A stretch of 64,000 nt of DNA from Pithys albifrons albifrons (Eukaryota > Chordata > Aves > Passeriformes > Thamnophilidae). The position numbers were made by a program, and so were the translations under genes. This document shows positions 45,235 through 58,715 of this stretch, piece by piece. Position 1 is the stretch's first letter; each line of letters starts with the position of its first letter. The notes beneath the pieces were generated by a model, which worked only from the letters and a program-made list of their open reading frames with translations, was not told the DNA's origin and ran no database searches. The stretch is from the NCBI RefSeq assembly GCF_047495875.1, contig NC_092497.1, positions 5,775,437 through 5,839,436 of the forward strand, in the 5' to 3' direction.

Positions 45235-48200
45235 TTTGATGTTGTGTCAAATGCTTGCTGCGCCATCTTGCCCTCCTCTTCCCCAAATAACAGCATCAAC
45301 ATAGCAAAGCACAAAGGTATACTATACATGACTAATTTCAAAAAGGTAGTTTATACTCTGAAGACAAGGCTTCCAGAGATGACTTGTTAAAAGAAGGGCT
45401 CAAATACTTAAAAAGAGGGGTAGTTTTAAATGTGTTTCTCTCCTCAGTGTTTCTTTGCCCTTTCCTAGCACAGTTATGCCTCACACTAAATACATAGCTT
45501 TCTTAATGCAGTAGAAAGAGTAATACAATGACTATATCCAGTTGTACTGGACACCTCAGTATATTTGGAGATTTGTTCCCTATGCTACTTTTGTGGGGTT
45601 TTTTTTGTTTTGTTTTGTTTTGTTTTTTCCTTTGGTGGGGGGAGGGGGGAGTGGAGTGGGATGGTATTTTTGGTTTTGTTTTATTTTGTTTGGGGTTTGT
45701 TTTTTTTTGTTTGTTTTTTAATAAAAGAAAATTGCATCTTCACACACATTTGTGGTTGATCCTCCTGCTGATACTGTGAGGTTACACAGTTACAAAAGAT
45801 TTAATATTATATTCCCTCTCTTCCTTAGCGTGTACTGAGACCTAAAACTTCTACCATGAAGTAAAACAATGGATAATGTTAGGAAACTGTTTCCATTTTT
45901 AATGTTTGCAGTTGGAATTATTCTAGTTTATATGGATACTGGAGAAGAAGAGAAATAGAGAAAGAGATGCAGATGGTCAGAAGATTCAGCAGGCACAAAG
46001 GCACATTTCCATGGCCTAGATACTTATCTGTGGGACACGGGGGTTCTAGTCTCTTTTGCAATACATTATAATTATGTGTAGGCTGGTTTCCTGTGGGAAT
46101 AAGGCAACATGATCAATTGGTCTGTAGGTGTATCTGGGTCTCCCACAATAAATTTCTGAACTTCTTGGCTGTTTTGAACCCAGTGGAGCTGAGGAGTGAT
46201 GGTCTCAAGATAATTATGCACTCACAGATTTCATTAATAAAAATAATGGAGAAAGCAGATGAGACAATTGCTGTAGCTAGATAGAGCACAAGAATATTTT
46301 TACCTTGTGAGGGTGTGTATTGTGGAAGTCAAACATGACTCGTCCCACAATCAAAGCATTTCAAAGTCCTAGTCCTCTCAAATGCCAATAAACCATCAAA
46401 GCAGATGGTTTCAACATCAGCTAAGAAAAAAAACCAAACAAACACACACACAAAAACCCCCACAAAAACCCCAACAACAACAAAAAAATCCATAAACACT
46501 GGAACTTGCTGGCTTTGCAAATACTCAATGTTTAATGACAAGAATGCACAAACAAAGAAATTCACACTGTTTCACGACTGCAGACACCTCAATCACTGCT
46601 TACATTGCTATCGCTACTAAGAAGCACAAACTATTACAGACCACTAATAGCAGGACAAGAAAAAAATATCAGTATATGTGGAGATAACAGAAAATTTTAA
46701 CATAATTCTGCAAAAAGTCAACAAACAAAAATTGCACACATCTACTGGAGATCAAACTGCTTTAGCTCCAGTGTTTGTGGCTGTCACTGGTGCATCTTCA
46801 TTGGGTCTCTTTCCTGATAATCTTCCTAACTTTAGATAAAATTCTCTTAATAATTTGTTTCCTATTGCATTTTGGTCTTGTAGGACAGAAATCCCAAGTA
46901 GCCAGCTATGGAATAACCTGTAAGGTGGTTCCTAGAAAAAGTCATGATCCTGACAGCCTGAAGCCATGTATGAGACTTTCCAAAAGTGGACATGTAAATG
47001 CTGTTATCTGGTTCAAAGTGTCCTTTCAATGCTCTTCATGTTCCCCTTCCAACTGGGAATGGAAATTACATTATTTCTATTTTCTGGATGTTATATGAGC
47101 CAGGGTTTAATCTTTAGTGTTTTTTTCTATATAACTTCAAAAACATTTTTAGGTCTTTGAATGTGGACAGTGTAACTTGTATTTGTTTATGGTTGTGTGT
47201 ATGTAGATACATCTATGAGGAAAAGTCTGGGCACTAAAAAATTTCAAAATATAAGAATAGGAAATATTTTTCCTATGAAACCCACATAGTTTGACTCATT
47301 ATAGACGTTTGACCATAAGTGGTATGGAAAAAGTCTTTCATGTTCCTGAGATGACATTTTTCAGGTTGAAAAAAGATAATTTTATTCCCTCAAAATAGCC
47401 AAATACACAGATACACACACAATCAGTCACTTCAGACCAGTAAGAAAGTATCTTTGGGGTTTATTGTATACTCTAATATATGGAAGAATCTCATTCCTAT
47501 TTTTATCATTACATGCTTTAAGGAAAGAAAAAAAATCACTTAATGTATTTGTTTTGATTAATTAACATTAATTTTAAAATATATAAAATATTAATATAAT
47601 ATTTGCTATTCAGTGTATCATGAACCTCTGAAGCTCATGTTAGTATCACGTCTGCAGGAGATGTATATATTTATAAACACATATATACAAACATGCAGAT
47701 ACATAAACATAATACCAAACACACAGATACACATCACATAGATATTTATATTCCTTATGAACATCCTCATAGAGTAAGATTGCACCTCCAAAAATTATTA
47801 TGTTTTCTCTTTCCTTTCTGAAAATTCACCTTTAAATTACAGGGGTTTTTTTACTGTGAAGGAGAATAAGAATGTAGAAAACAGATAAGTTAATTTTAAA
47901 AATGGAGAAAGAAAAACAAATAGTTAATTTTTAGGAAAAAATAAACAAACAAATTAATCTTTTCAGCTGTCTAGATTTGAGAGGCTGATAGCTGGACTGA
48001 TGGAGGGAAGAGCTCATTATACAGGGAACACATATGGTGCCCTTAAAATGTAACTCCTGAAATACATTATTTTAAGAATTATTTTTACTGTGTATGCAAT
48101 ATGTTTTTATTATTTATGGTCAGATAGTTTTTGATTGAAAATAGGCTGGGTACCTTCCAAAAGTGTTGGTACCATTTGCTATGAGTCTTTGACTGATAAT

Positions 48201-51200
48201 CAAAGAACACTTATTTAATTATATGCTAGTATATTGTGTATGTTTAAAGGGGGATCTGTGAAGGAGTTCATCAGCATTCTGTGGAGTTAACACCCTTGAA
48301 TAGTTCTTAGCATCCCATCCTGCAGAAGCATCTCTCTTTTGCAATTGAGTAAATGATTTATACTGCTTGTTTTCCTCTTTTTTTTTTAGACTGACAAATT
48401 ATCTAACCTAAAGCATAATAACAATAATAATAGCTGCATCAAATTTCTGGAATATTTGTGAACTTTAATGTCAGCATTTTCTTTGAACACTAGATTTTTC
48501 TTTGTCTTGTTTTTGGCAGCACTCAGCAAGCAGTATTACTTAATGCTAAGAAAAATCTTCCTACTTCTGTTAAGAGTCCAGCCCTATTTCTTGTTCAGTG
48601 ACTGATTTTTGTTTTGTTTTGTTGTTGAAATGAAATGTGTGCATTCTCTCCATCATGTTTGTCTGTCACAGACTCAAAGGCTTCACTCAAAGGTGAATTA
48701 CATACATTGCAACAAGAAAAAACAGCAAAAGAAAATGCAAAGGAGAAAGAGGGACAGAAAGCAATGATGAGAGATGTATCTTGCAAGGGTGTAGTCTGCA
48801 AACTTTGCTTCAGTCTGCTTTACCTTGATCTACAGCATATAAACAACATAACCCAGCAGAGCTGGAGCAGAGATCCCAAGAGGACTGATGCTCTTGTGAT
48901 ACAGCATTTGTGGGGGACTTCAATCCTCTGTGCTCTGTGTTTAGGGAGTGCACTTGGGGTCAATCATTGTGAGGGATCCTGAAAGGTTATTTAAAAGGCC
49001 TAAGGATTCCTCAAAATTAAGGGGAAGGAGAAACTTTTGGAGTAAGGATCCCTTTTTAACACAGAAAATTACCAAGCCTTTTTCTCATCCTGCGTTGCTA
49101 TTTTCAAGGCCACTGAGCTTTGTATGAATAGTTATCAGGATTCTAGTTTTAAACATATTAATATTTTAAAATGTCACATCAGAACATAATCACATGAATT
49201 TCTAATCCCCAGTTTTCCACCAAATATGTACCTTCCCTTCAATTTAGACCTGATTAAATTGTCAAAGTATTCATGTTCTTTACTTCTTTGCACAAGTCTG
49301 GGTACCTATGTCCATTGTTTAATCACACGTGGTGTCTTATATTCTGTGCTATACACTGCCATGGCTTGTTCTGTGCAGCTGGCAGACAAATAGCAGTTTC
49401 TGGGCCAAGAGAGATTAAAACTTTTATAGCTTCACCAATTTAGTTTAAGACTAGATACACCAAAAGCTACCTTACAGGAAGAAAGTTTAACACAGATACT
49501 CACACACATGCAGACAAACACAAAATAAATGTAGATGGTCAGAGTTTTATGGTGATCCCCCAAGGAGCAGATTAGAAAGAATTCTTTTTGTTTTCTGCAA
49601 TGAAAAGGCAATAATAGGCTGTTTGCCTTATGCCAGTGTTTCCCCACTCCCTCCTTCTCTTCACCCTCAAACCTAATGTGTTGCTCCGTAATGCCCATCA
49701 GTCCTGCAAGAATATAACAGAATTATTCATTACTTCAGTTGATGCCCCAAAGATTGAAAAATAGTTGTTACATACCAAGAGATGATTGTGCACTGAAAGA
49801 TTAATAGGCGTAAGGATTTGCCAGCTGTCCACTCTGTTCAGAGAGAAGAAAAAAATTATATGTAAATGACTTTGGCTGCTGGCACAAGATGTTCTACAAT
49901 ATTTGTCTGGTGCCAGGGTCACCATGATAAAAAGTAGTCAGATTCATTTGGGCCTCAGTACTTTCCTACCTAAGGCTGAGCCATGATGGACGGTATCATC
50001 AGGGCCCCTAAGCTGACTTGCTTAGGGGCTTACACCTTTAGCACTTCATGCAAATTAATCTCTTTCTATGCAGCAGACCCTCTGTGTGGACAAGTTTAAA
50101 TAGAAATGCTTTCAAACCATAAATTAAAGCAAGCATCCTACCATCTCAGTTCCCTTGTACTCTCTTTCTGTTTCCCTCCATGTCCAGAAATGGAAACTTT
50201 AAATTACTCCATATAAATCTGGGGTTTTTTTATATGCCTTGTATCATAGAATGATACAGCTTTCTTTGCACAACAACATGGAGATTTGAATTTGGGTTTT
50301 TTGCTTTTTTGTTTCTTTGTTTGTTTGTCTTATCAGCACCATAAACTGTGTTCAGAGCTTCAAAATCAGTGTTGCATGGATAGGTCACAAAACAATAGAG
50401 GAAAAGAAGTACGGAGAGATATAGGAACAGATAGTGGGGATTTTGGAGGACAGGAAAGAGACAGTATCAAAAAGACAAATGAACAAAATTATTATTTGAT
50501 TGCTATATGTATTTCAGTTTTATTTCCAAAATTCATATGCTGCTGGGGTCCCCTTTGGACTAATTTCTTTACATACAGTCAAAAATGCAGGGATTCACCA
50601 CATATGAAGTGTTCAGGACATGAGATACAGGACAGAAGTCTATAATCTTACACATTTTATAGTCTGTAAAGAGAAAAATAGGTGCTGTTAGAGTGATACA
50701 ATGAAGGTGTCTCTTTTTTGCTTCCTACAGAGGGAAACTAATATTTGGTTTATACATAGCTGAACATTGATTTTAAAAATGCCTCAGTGAGGATGCCAAC
50801 AGTTAGAAAATGAGAAGGAAGACATATTTGTCACAGACATACAAGTTAATAAAGAAAATGAGAAAAGGATACTGGAATCACAATTTTTCCAAGGTGGAAA
50901 CTCACTTTGTAACAGGCTTTTTATACAGATTGACAGAGAGGTGGTAACTAGGGACAAAGTATTAGAGTTTAGGTTGTACAAACTCCAGGTTTCTTTAAAT
51001 GTAAATCTTACTTTTGGAAGAGAATTCACTGGATTAAACAAGTGTTCACATCTGGAAACGCATTATGCATAGTTAGCAAGTATGAAAGTTTGAAATTGTT
51101 AATTTTGGCAAAGGAAATGATGTATGTGTGTGTGTGAAACAATCTGATATCTTAAGGACTAATCAAGCTGATTATCTAACCTATTTAGAGAAAGATTAGA

Positions 51201-51364
51201 GGAAGGCTTGTCCAGAGGTGGAATTTGTAACACATCAAAATATTTTAGAATAGACTTCTCTAAAACTTTACCTCTAACATGTTTATATGTTCGCTAACCT
51301 AAAAAGTAATCAAAGTTAACAGCTGCTGCTGGTGTTATTGATCCTGAACCGCATGGCCTATAAG
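45235..51364. other. No gene recognised
   Basis: AT-rich sequence with G/T-rich low complexity at 45597-45720, its C/A-rich counterpart at 46425-46490, and a TATA/CATA-rich stretch at 47570-47745. One perfect 10-bp inverted repeat is listed separately. No convincing exon or RNA gene. Confidence 0.45.
50004..50029. other. Perfect 10-bp hairpin
   Basis: GCCCCTAAGC (50004-50013) and GCTTAGGGGC (50020-50029) pair perfectly around a TGACTT loop. The GC-rich stem stands out in AT-rich surroundings. No function can be assigned. Confidence 0.5.
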
Positions 51365-51369
51365 TCAGG

Positions 51370-52345
51370 TGTGGTGGGTTGACCCAGGCTGGAGATTAGA
51401 TGCCAAACAAAGTCATTCTGTCACTCCCCTCCTCAGCTGGACATAAGGGAGAAAATGAGAGGCTCCTGGGTTGAGATAAGGATGGGGAGTGATCACTCAC
51501 CAGTTACCATCACAGGCAAAACTGACTTGACCTAGGGAAATTATTATCAATCAAATGAGAGTGGGACAATGGGAAATAAAATCAAATCTTAAAACATCTT
51601 CTCCCTACCTCTCCCTCCCTCCTGGGCTCATCTTCATACTTGATTTCTCTCTCTTCTCCCCCTCTGCATTTTAGAGGGATGGACAACAAAGCTGTGGTCA
51701 GTTCATCACACATTGTATCTGCCTCTCCTTCCTCCACAGGGGCTGGACTCTTCAGACTCTTCCTCTGCTCCACTGTGGGATGTCTTTCACAGGAGACAGT
51801 CCTTTATGAATTTCTCCACCATGGGTCCTTCCCAAGGGCTTCAGTTTTTAAAAAACTTCTCCAGCATGGATCCTCCCCATGATGTGCAGTCCCACAGGCT
51901 GCTCCAGTGCGGATATGTTCCATCGGGTCAGTCCCTCAGGAACAGACAGCTCCAGAGTGGATCTCCCAGGAGCCTCAAGCCCTGACAGGAAATCTAATCC
52001 AGTGAGGGCGCCATGGGGCCACAGGTCCTGCCAGGACCACAGGCTTTCTACAAGCTCACAACGTCCTTTGGCATCCACCTGCTCTGGCAAGGGGTCCTCC
52101 ATAGCTGGATCTCTGTACCTCCATGGACTACAGGGACACAGCTGCCTCACCATGGTCTTCACTATGGGCTGTGGAGGAATCTAAACAAATCCTACCCCTC
52201 TTTTGCACTGGTCTGAGTGTCTGCACATATTCTCACTCCTCTCTTCAGCTGTAGTTGCCATTGAATAGTTTTCCTCCCACCTTCCCCACAAAGGCATTAC
52301 CACCATCACTGTTGTGATCAGCCTTGGACAGTAGCCAGGCTTGAC
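51370..52345 (-). mobile_element. ERVL-type LTR, minus orientation, missing its 5' ~120 bp
   Basis: The plus strand starts TGTGGTGGGTTGACCC, the reverse complement of the LTR 3' end. It runs backward through the same landmarks as 31843-32912: 'gagataaggatggggagtga', 'atggatcctccccatgat' modules, 'ctcactcctctcttcagc', 'tgatcagccttggacagtag'. The expected terminal 'gcaaacccaataca' is absent, so the LTR start is truncated or diverged near 52345. Several 60-100-codon frames inside are by-products. Confidence 0.78.
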
Positions 52346-55076
52346 ATACTGCTATATTAAATTACAAAAAACAACCAGTTAATAGTTTTACCTCAACTCA
52401 AAAAAGCTACTGCTCATATTCAGTCCTATCAAATTCCATGGGAATTTTGAGATTGACTGAGGGGCTTCTTTGAATCCTAAGGTCTCTCAGGCTTAAAAGG
52501 ACTAACAGCAAAAAAACCTACAGGACTGCTGACACTGCTTACAGCAAATATCTTATGCATTAAAAACAACAAATGCAGAACTGTGTGTGAGAGGTAATTG
52601 TGTTGAATAGGAAAATATCCAGAAACTAATAGCAGGTTACAGCTGGAAACACACATCTTCTTGGTTTTCCTTTTAAGACCTAACTTGGGGAAGTTTTGAG
52701 TTTTCTACTGAGGAAAAATAAAAAAGTGTGTGTGCTGAATATAACTAAACACTCATCATACTTGTGCCTCTGGTCTGCTGTTAGTTATGATCCTGACAAG
52801 TACAGCCTGAGAAAAATTAGTCTAATTTTTGCCAGTGGTTTGATTTTAGTCAGTAAACTGGATAGCCTTAGTGTTGAACTCTTACTCAACTTGAAGTCAT
52901 ATATGACTCTCACAGACCCCAGATAGAGCAGTAGATCTTCAGTGACCTCAGACTTCAGGTTCTAGATTAAGTGGATCATCTTTTGGACTGTGCATCTAAA
53001 ACCTGTCTTTTAGAAAGTACTGATTATATTGATACTTCCCAGAAAGCATAGGCATTACAAGCACCATACTGCAGACATAGCCTGAAACTTACCTGCTTTC
53101 CTACCTATACAAGCTCCCCCATGGAGGCATACATACACTGCATTTATTCCACCAGGTACACAGAGTTGAGGCTTTTCATGGAAGAATTATGGCATAACAA
53201 AGTGGGCTTTACTGCGAAAAAGTAGCACCACATCTCTCCTCACCCTCCATTTGACTGAAGACCAATCTATATTTAGAGTCAGAGCATCTGGTATAGTTTA
53301 AATATATTTGCTTCTGCTTATGTCTCATAGGACAGACACCTTAAGGCCAGGTCTCCCTATATCGTCTCCCCTTATATCACTTGCAGGAAGGCCTGAATGT
53401 TCACCAGGCAGCTGTTTGGACAGAAAATACAAGAAAGGGTGACTTTCATGAGCTCTGGAGGCTTCTTTCTCAACCTACTATAGACACAGCAATAGCTCTG
53501 TGCTTCCACTGCTCTGCTCACTTAACGAGGAGGTGATATTTCCTTGCCTTGCAGGGGTTTCTCAAAGTTTAATTCATCAGTGGTCTGTGAGGGACCACTG
53601 TGAGGGAGTTTTTGCAGGGATGAGTACCTCAGAATGGCCTAAATAATTTATCCCTTGCTTTTTCTTTTACCCAGTAGGCTTCTCTTTAAAATGCTTCCAG
53701 CTCTTTAAAGTTTGGGAGCACACTGTATTGCAGAAAGAAAAAAAAAATACAAAGAAAAAATGCATAATGTATGATAATGTTGAAAGTAGCAAGAATTAAA
53801 GTAAATGGTCTGATATAAAAAAGGTTTCAAACAGGATTAATAATTCTGCAATTTGTTATACAAAGTCAATTTTTCCACTTTCAAAGCTAAGTTGCCTGGT
53901 GGGGTTTATTGGCTCACTCATTATTAGGTATATATCACTTTTATAGTTTCACATTTTTATGTGTTTATAAAAAAAATAAAAAAAGGAAAAGAGGCATCAT
54001 TCATGAATAAAACATTTTTGCTCTAAGCTGCCATATATGAAAGTTGGTCTAAGAGCCTATATCCTCTTTTATTGGAAAAGGGAAATACATTGTATATTTA
54101 TACTTTCATATATTTATATATTTATGGGTTGGTCTATGTTGGGAGGTTTTGTGTGATTGTATGCATATGAACGTATATATGCATATGTATAAATGGTAAT
54201 ATGGCAATATGCATAGGCATCAATTGTGTATTCCATTACCATATATACACACACCAATCTCTGAAAAAAGACCTAGTGGTAGTAAGAATTATATTTTTGC
54301 TTTCTGACATGCCTTCCAAAGCCTGTGCTCTTCTGCTTTGTCTGACCTGTTATGTATGACACCTTTTGTAAATGTCAGTTTCCTTTCCCCTTTCCCAAAT
54401 CCATCAGGTTTCTTGGGTATTCATATCTACACTCCCAAACCCTCTGCTCTTCTCCTAATCTGTGGAAGAGTGGCTTTTGTTCAAATGTCACCTTAGAACA
54501 CTAGACTTAATTGAGCAACCAGGCAGCAGTCAATGTACTACTACAGATGATGTGAAGAAATGTTAACTTGATAGATAGTAGTGAGTTTTTTTGTGTTCTT
54601 AATCACTCTGCACCTGGTAAAAGTTTTATATGAGTAGCTAAATTGTATCGAGAGACAGACAGAAGTTGATGGGGAACATTTTTATGTATGAATGCATTGA
54701 TTGATTGATTGATTGATTCTAAATATTTGGGTGAAAGGATTCTCTGTGTGATTTTTTTTAAGATTTTTTTCTTTTTTTCCTTACTCCTTGATGTTATGAA
54801 AGTTAATTTCCTGTTGGCAAATTTTGGTCTGGAGTTTTAAAGTTGTTAAAAACCGAAATTAAAGAGTTGGTCAACAAATATTATTTCAGTTGATTTGAGG
54901 GAACTCAGCCTTATAAAAACAGTCTTAGAAAACAGAGTTTCTAATATGATCTCAGCCTTTGACCTTAAGAGACTGTCCTATTTACTGGTGAGAGGTAAAT
55001 TACATTTGCTAACTTCAGCTATGACATGGTACAAATAACTCCATAAATGCTCCATAATCGTGCTGTGATTATATGG
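52346..55076. other. No gene recognised
   Basis: AT-rich sequence. TATATTTATA-rich DNA at 54090-54185 and an (ATTG)n run at 54696-54718. No convincing exon. Confidence 0.5.
54696..54718. repeat. ATTG tetranucleotide repeat
   Basis: Consecutive ATTG units, about five and a half, in AT-rich sequence. Confidence 0.9.
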
Positions 55077-55256
55077 TTATTGCTGCACATTGTCAACAAA
55101 ATTATCACCCTCAGGGCCTGTAACTCCAGTGTCTGGCACATGATAATTAGCTAAGAAAGGACCAGGATCTAAGGGGCTCCGGAGGAACTCCTTCAGCAAA
55201 CACACAGGGCAATTAGCATGTTGAATGGACATCTCCAAAGACAGCAACAATGGAGA
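55077..55256 (-). CDS. Candidate terminal exon of an unrecognised gene (weak)
   Basis: Minus-strand open reading ends with TAA at 55077-55079. A possible acceptor 'gttctctactccag' lies just upstream at 55257-55270, and an exon starting after it would be in phase 0. That matches the phase-0 donor of the candidate exon at 58379-58571. The encoded ~59 residues (SPLLLSLEMSIQHANCPVCL at the start, GDNFVDNVQQ at the end) match nothing I recognise. The open frame actually extends upstream to 55544, so chance openness is quite possible. Confidence 0.2.
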   Translation of the reverse strand, partial: SPLLLSLEMSIQHANCPVCLLKEFLRSPLDPGPFLANYHVPDTGVTGPEGDNFVDNVQQ

Positions 55257-55929
55257 CTGGAGTAGAGAACACATTTTGAGAAACGTGAAGCAGGAACTTA
55301 ATAGATGACTAAAAGTGTTGCAAATGAACAGAAAGAAAAGTAGTGTCATATTACAGTGTCTCGCAGCAAAAGTTTCCACACTATGTTGGACACTTGTCAT
55401 TGGACAAACATCATCCCAAGGCCAAGGATGATTTTGTCCCCTTAAGAACTGTCTCTTTTTTATTGTTGAAATTGATAGTTGTTGCAGCTGCAAACAGTCA
55501 GCTCTGAAGTGGACATCAAAAATTTTAAGAAAGCTGTGAGACAAAGACTTTATGATATGTATTGAATATATTTCTAGTCTACTGGGAAATACCTGAGCTG
55601 TCCAGCCACTGGACCAACCATAGTGTCCTGGTCATTATGCCAAGGACCATAAGTGTTCTCCCATTTGGCCATGCTTTCCTCCTGTTTCTCCAATACAGGT
55701 TGAATGTTGTAGTCCTGTATGATATATTTCTTAGAGATAACCAAAAATTACTTTTATGCAGCTTAGGTTTTGTGATTGGAAGGGCAAGTGTAACATGCCT
55801 AGCCTACCATTAGATATCACTATTGGTTTCTTTGAGCACAGAGTGGTTTGTTTGAGTCCTACCTGCCTGACCTTACAGATAGAGAGCAACATGCTTCGGT
55901 TGTACTTTGGTTTGAGGATTTTGCTCACC

Positions 55930-56440
55930 CTGTTGCATGCTGGGGCCACCACGGAGGACGTACTTTGAATCTTGGGTTCAGTTCTGGGCCTCTTGTAATG
56001 AGGACATTGAGGTGCTGGAGCATGTCCAGAGAAGGGCAACAGAGCTGGGGAAGGATCTGGAGTATAAGTCTGATGGGGAGCAACTGGGGGAGCTAGTGGG
56101 GCTCAGCCTGGAGAAAAGAAGTCTCAGGAGAGACATTCTTGCTCTGTGGTGAGGTGAAAATTAGTCTCTTCTCCCAGGTAAAGTGTGACAGAACAATAAA
56201 AGCCTCAGCAGAAGTTTAGTTTGGATATTAGAAAAAATTCCTTTGCTGAAACAGTTATCAGACTTTGCAATAGGCTGCTCGGGGAAGTGTTGGAATCAAC
56301 ATTCCCTGAGGTGTTCAAAAGACATGTTGGTATGGTACCTGGAGATATGGTTTAGTGGTGTACACAGTGATGCTGGATTAATGTCTGGGCTCAATGACCT
56401 TGTAGGTCATTTGTAACATTAATGATTCTATGATTCATCC
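55930..56440 (+). mobile_element. CR1 LINE 3' region, sense
   Basis: 'tgctggggccaccacggagg', 'agttctgggcctcttgtaat', 'gaggtgctggagcatgtcc', 'agagaagggcaacagagctg', 'tttagtttggatattagaa' and 'ctcaatgaccttgtaggtc' follow the sense CR1 3' region, ending 'aatgattctatgattc'. The open frames at 55848-56096 and 55937-56152 are CR1-derived pieces. Confidence 0.88.
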
Positions 56441-56642
56441 CTGCTAACTTCAGAGTTAATTTCCAGGGCTGGATTTTTTTTTCCAAAATGATTTAACTGA
56501 ACAATAAGGGTCAAGAAGTCAAAAGTAGAAAAGCATTGGTGTTATTCCCTACTCTAAAGAACAGACTGCTATTTTGTCTAAAGTATAACAGTCTCTACTC
56601 ATGAGACAGCCTTATCTATCTTTAAACAACGTATCCGTCTGA

Positions 56643-56647
56643 AGTAT
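56643..56647. repeat. Target-site duplication AGTAT (left) of the 56648-57253 LTR
   Basis: AGTAT on both sides of the solo LTR (also 57254-57258). Confidence 0.85.
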
Positions 56648-57253
56648 TGTCCTGGGTTGAGCTGGCAAAACACCAACTGTCCAGGACAGAGTAAAAAGGG
56701 TTCCTCCTCCCCCCAACTAGCTGAGGGGAAAAGAAGAGGGAAAGGAAAGAAAAACCCTCAAAACCAGGTTTATGCTGCAACTAACTACATGTATTTATAC
56801 AGAAAAGAGAAAATTAAGAGCAAACTACAATATAGCACACACTTATACAAGTTACATATATATAACAAGGAATAACTTCCCACTCCCCAATTAATACAAA
56901 GCAAAGTCTATTACACTAGATCTGTAAGTACTCTAAGACACACATAGCAAGAAACAGAAAGAGAAACAACAAAAATGTTTCTACTTCCCTGAATGCAAAC
57001 AAAATGCAAGCAGAGGCAGCAGGGGCAGAAGCAAGGCCTGCTCCAAGACAAAAGCTGGATCACGTCCGGCTTGTACCTCGGGCATAGCAGAACTGACCAA
57101 GCCACTCCCACACACTGGATTTTACACCCTTAGAGATGATATAGTATGGTATGGAATACAATATTATTGGCTAGAAGAAGTCAGCTGACAGTTTCAGGCC
57201 TGGTTTGAACTTTAAAACCTAACTTCTTGGCCTATTTGGTTAAACCCATAACA
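56648..57253 (-). mobile_element. Solo LTR related to the 42.8-45.2 kb provirus, minus orientation
   Basis: It starts on the plus strand TGTCCTGGGTTGAGCTGGCA and ends 'ttggttaaacccataaca'. Its start matches the reversed 3' end of the provirus LTRs ('gagctggcaaaatgccaac' there, 'gagctggcaaaacaccaac' here). TG...CA ends, 606 bp, and a perfect AGTAT duplication at both sides support a solo LTR in minus orientation. Confidence 0.82.
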
Positions 57254-57258
57254 AGTAT
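57254..57258. repeat. Target-site duplication AGTAT (right)
   Basis: Right partner of 56643-56647. Confidence 0.85.
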
Positions 57259-58378
57259 GCTTCTCAATTTGTTTCTTTCTCTTTCTGATTATCCCTCTGC
57301 TTGGACTGCTAGCTCTGCTTCTCAGACTTCAAGCTCATTTTATGTAATCCTGAAATTTTAAACTCTTAACAGGCCTGAGTATTTCTTACCTGCCGACGTT
57401 AGATGTTGCTTCGTCTAGGATTTTTGTAGGTTTAATTTTAAGTATTTGGTAAAGATCATCTGGAAAGGTTTTTGCAGAGCAAGGACCTGAACCCAGGTCT
57501 GCAGGATCCCAGATTTCTGCCCTGGACACTGACTCATCCTTCATCCCACACACTGTCCCTTAGACCTTGTTGTTTTTGGCATGGCTTCCTCCTGTCCTTA
57601 TGCCAAGGGAAGAGGGCACATGGAGCAGAGCCAAGTGTATCAGACCCATGACACTCAAAAACACTCTTGCAATGGGGGCATTTACAGTTACTCCTTTCAG
57701 GCAGGTTTTTGATTGATTTTCCTTCCCTCATTAGCACAAAGCAGCTGGAGTTGAGGCCTTGGCTTGACCCCAAAGTATGGTCTGTGTGAGATGATGGCCA
57801 GAAATGAATTGCTTGATTGCTCACTGCAGTGAGTGATTACCTGGTTGTTGTACTTTGTTTGTCTGTTATTCAAATGAGTGGAAGTTAAACTTTGCCTGAA
57901 TAAACTACTCCCAACCTATACAGGTGTCATCACTAAATTGAGCAAACTCTCCTAAAACCCCTATTTTTCTATAAAATGGGAATATCTCCAACAAGAATGT
58001 AACTTGCACAAGATAAGATACCAAGAGCCAAATTCATCTCTGCAATGCATCCAATGACTTCAGCATAGAGCTGCATCTAAGATGAATGAGTCTGGAATGT
58101 ATATGTTGAATATTTAATGCAAATACAACATGCCATAAGTGCATGTCCTGCAGGTAAAATGTAGTTATTCTAATTACACTGCAATTACTGTACAACTACA
58201 GAGTAAATTACCTGATTATTTGCATTCTGTGCTATAAAATGTTCTAATTCAGTCCTCAAACCCATGCAAACCTGTTTCCCTCTCATATTTTATTTAGCAG
58301 GCATGACAAGGCAGAGTTCTAGGGTACTGACACATTTTTTCACCCCTTATTCACATCTCTGTGTCCCCTTCCACTTAC
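57259..58378. other. No gene recognised
   Basis: Unique-looking AT-rich sequence. The 96-codon minus-strand frame at 57534-57824 has no splice-site support or recognisable domain. Confidence 0.45.
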
Positions 58379-58571
58379 CTGTTGCTGGCTATGTTTAATT
58401 GATAGATATAGAAAGACATTCATAACATTTGCCTTAGCAATGGACAGGAGTGATGCTGTTGCAAAGGCATCTGCATTATAGACCATTATGTTTGTATCAC
58501 ACTGGGGTGTATATTGTGGATACAGTAGCTCAGCATTTGGAGATGCTAACTCTATTTCATCATACAAATGG
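58379..58571 (-). CDS. Candidate internal exon of an unrecognised host gene
   Basis: On the minus strand a pyrimidine-rich acceptor 'ttccctgtgtgcctttttcag' (just above 58571) precedes 193 bp of open reading. This is followed at once by a strong donor CAG|GTAAGTGG (GT at 58377-58378). The frame is open throughout. One leftover base is followed by 64 codons, so the upstream intron is phase 2 and the downstream one phase 0. The peptide begins HLYDEIELASPNAELLYPQY and ends LYLSIKHSQQQ. I do not recognise the protein. The evidence is two good splice sites plus an open frame of exon-like length, all on one strand. Against it, no neighbouring exon is certain and such combinations can arise by chance in 64 kb. 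Confidence 0.4.
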
Positions 58572-58715
58572 CTGAAAAAGGCACACAGGGAAATGAAATA
58601 GCACCACAGCATGTGGGATAAGGCTACCAGTGATGGAGGGAAGTCACATGAGACAAAATGAGAGGCCATCTGGGTAGAATGTAGAATCATCAGGAATGCA
58701 GACCTTATACCAGCC

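Noticed and set aside
55077..55544. The whole 155-codon minus-strand frame as a single-exon gene
   Set aside because: No recognisable domain; the composition looks like chance openness. Only the last part is kept, as a weak exon candidate.
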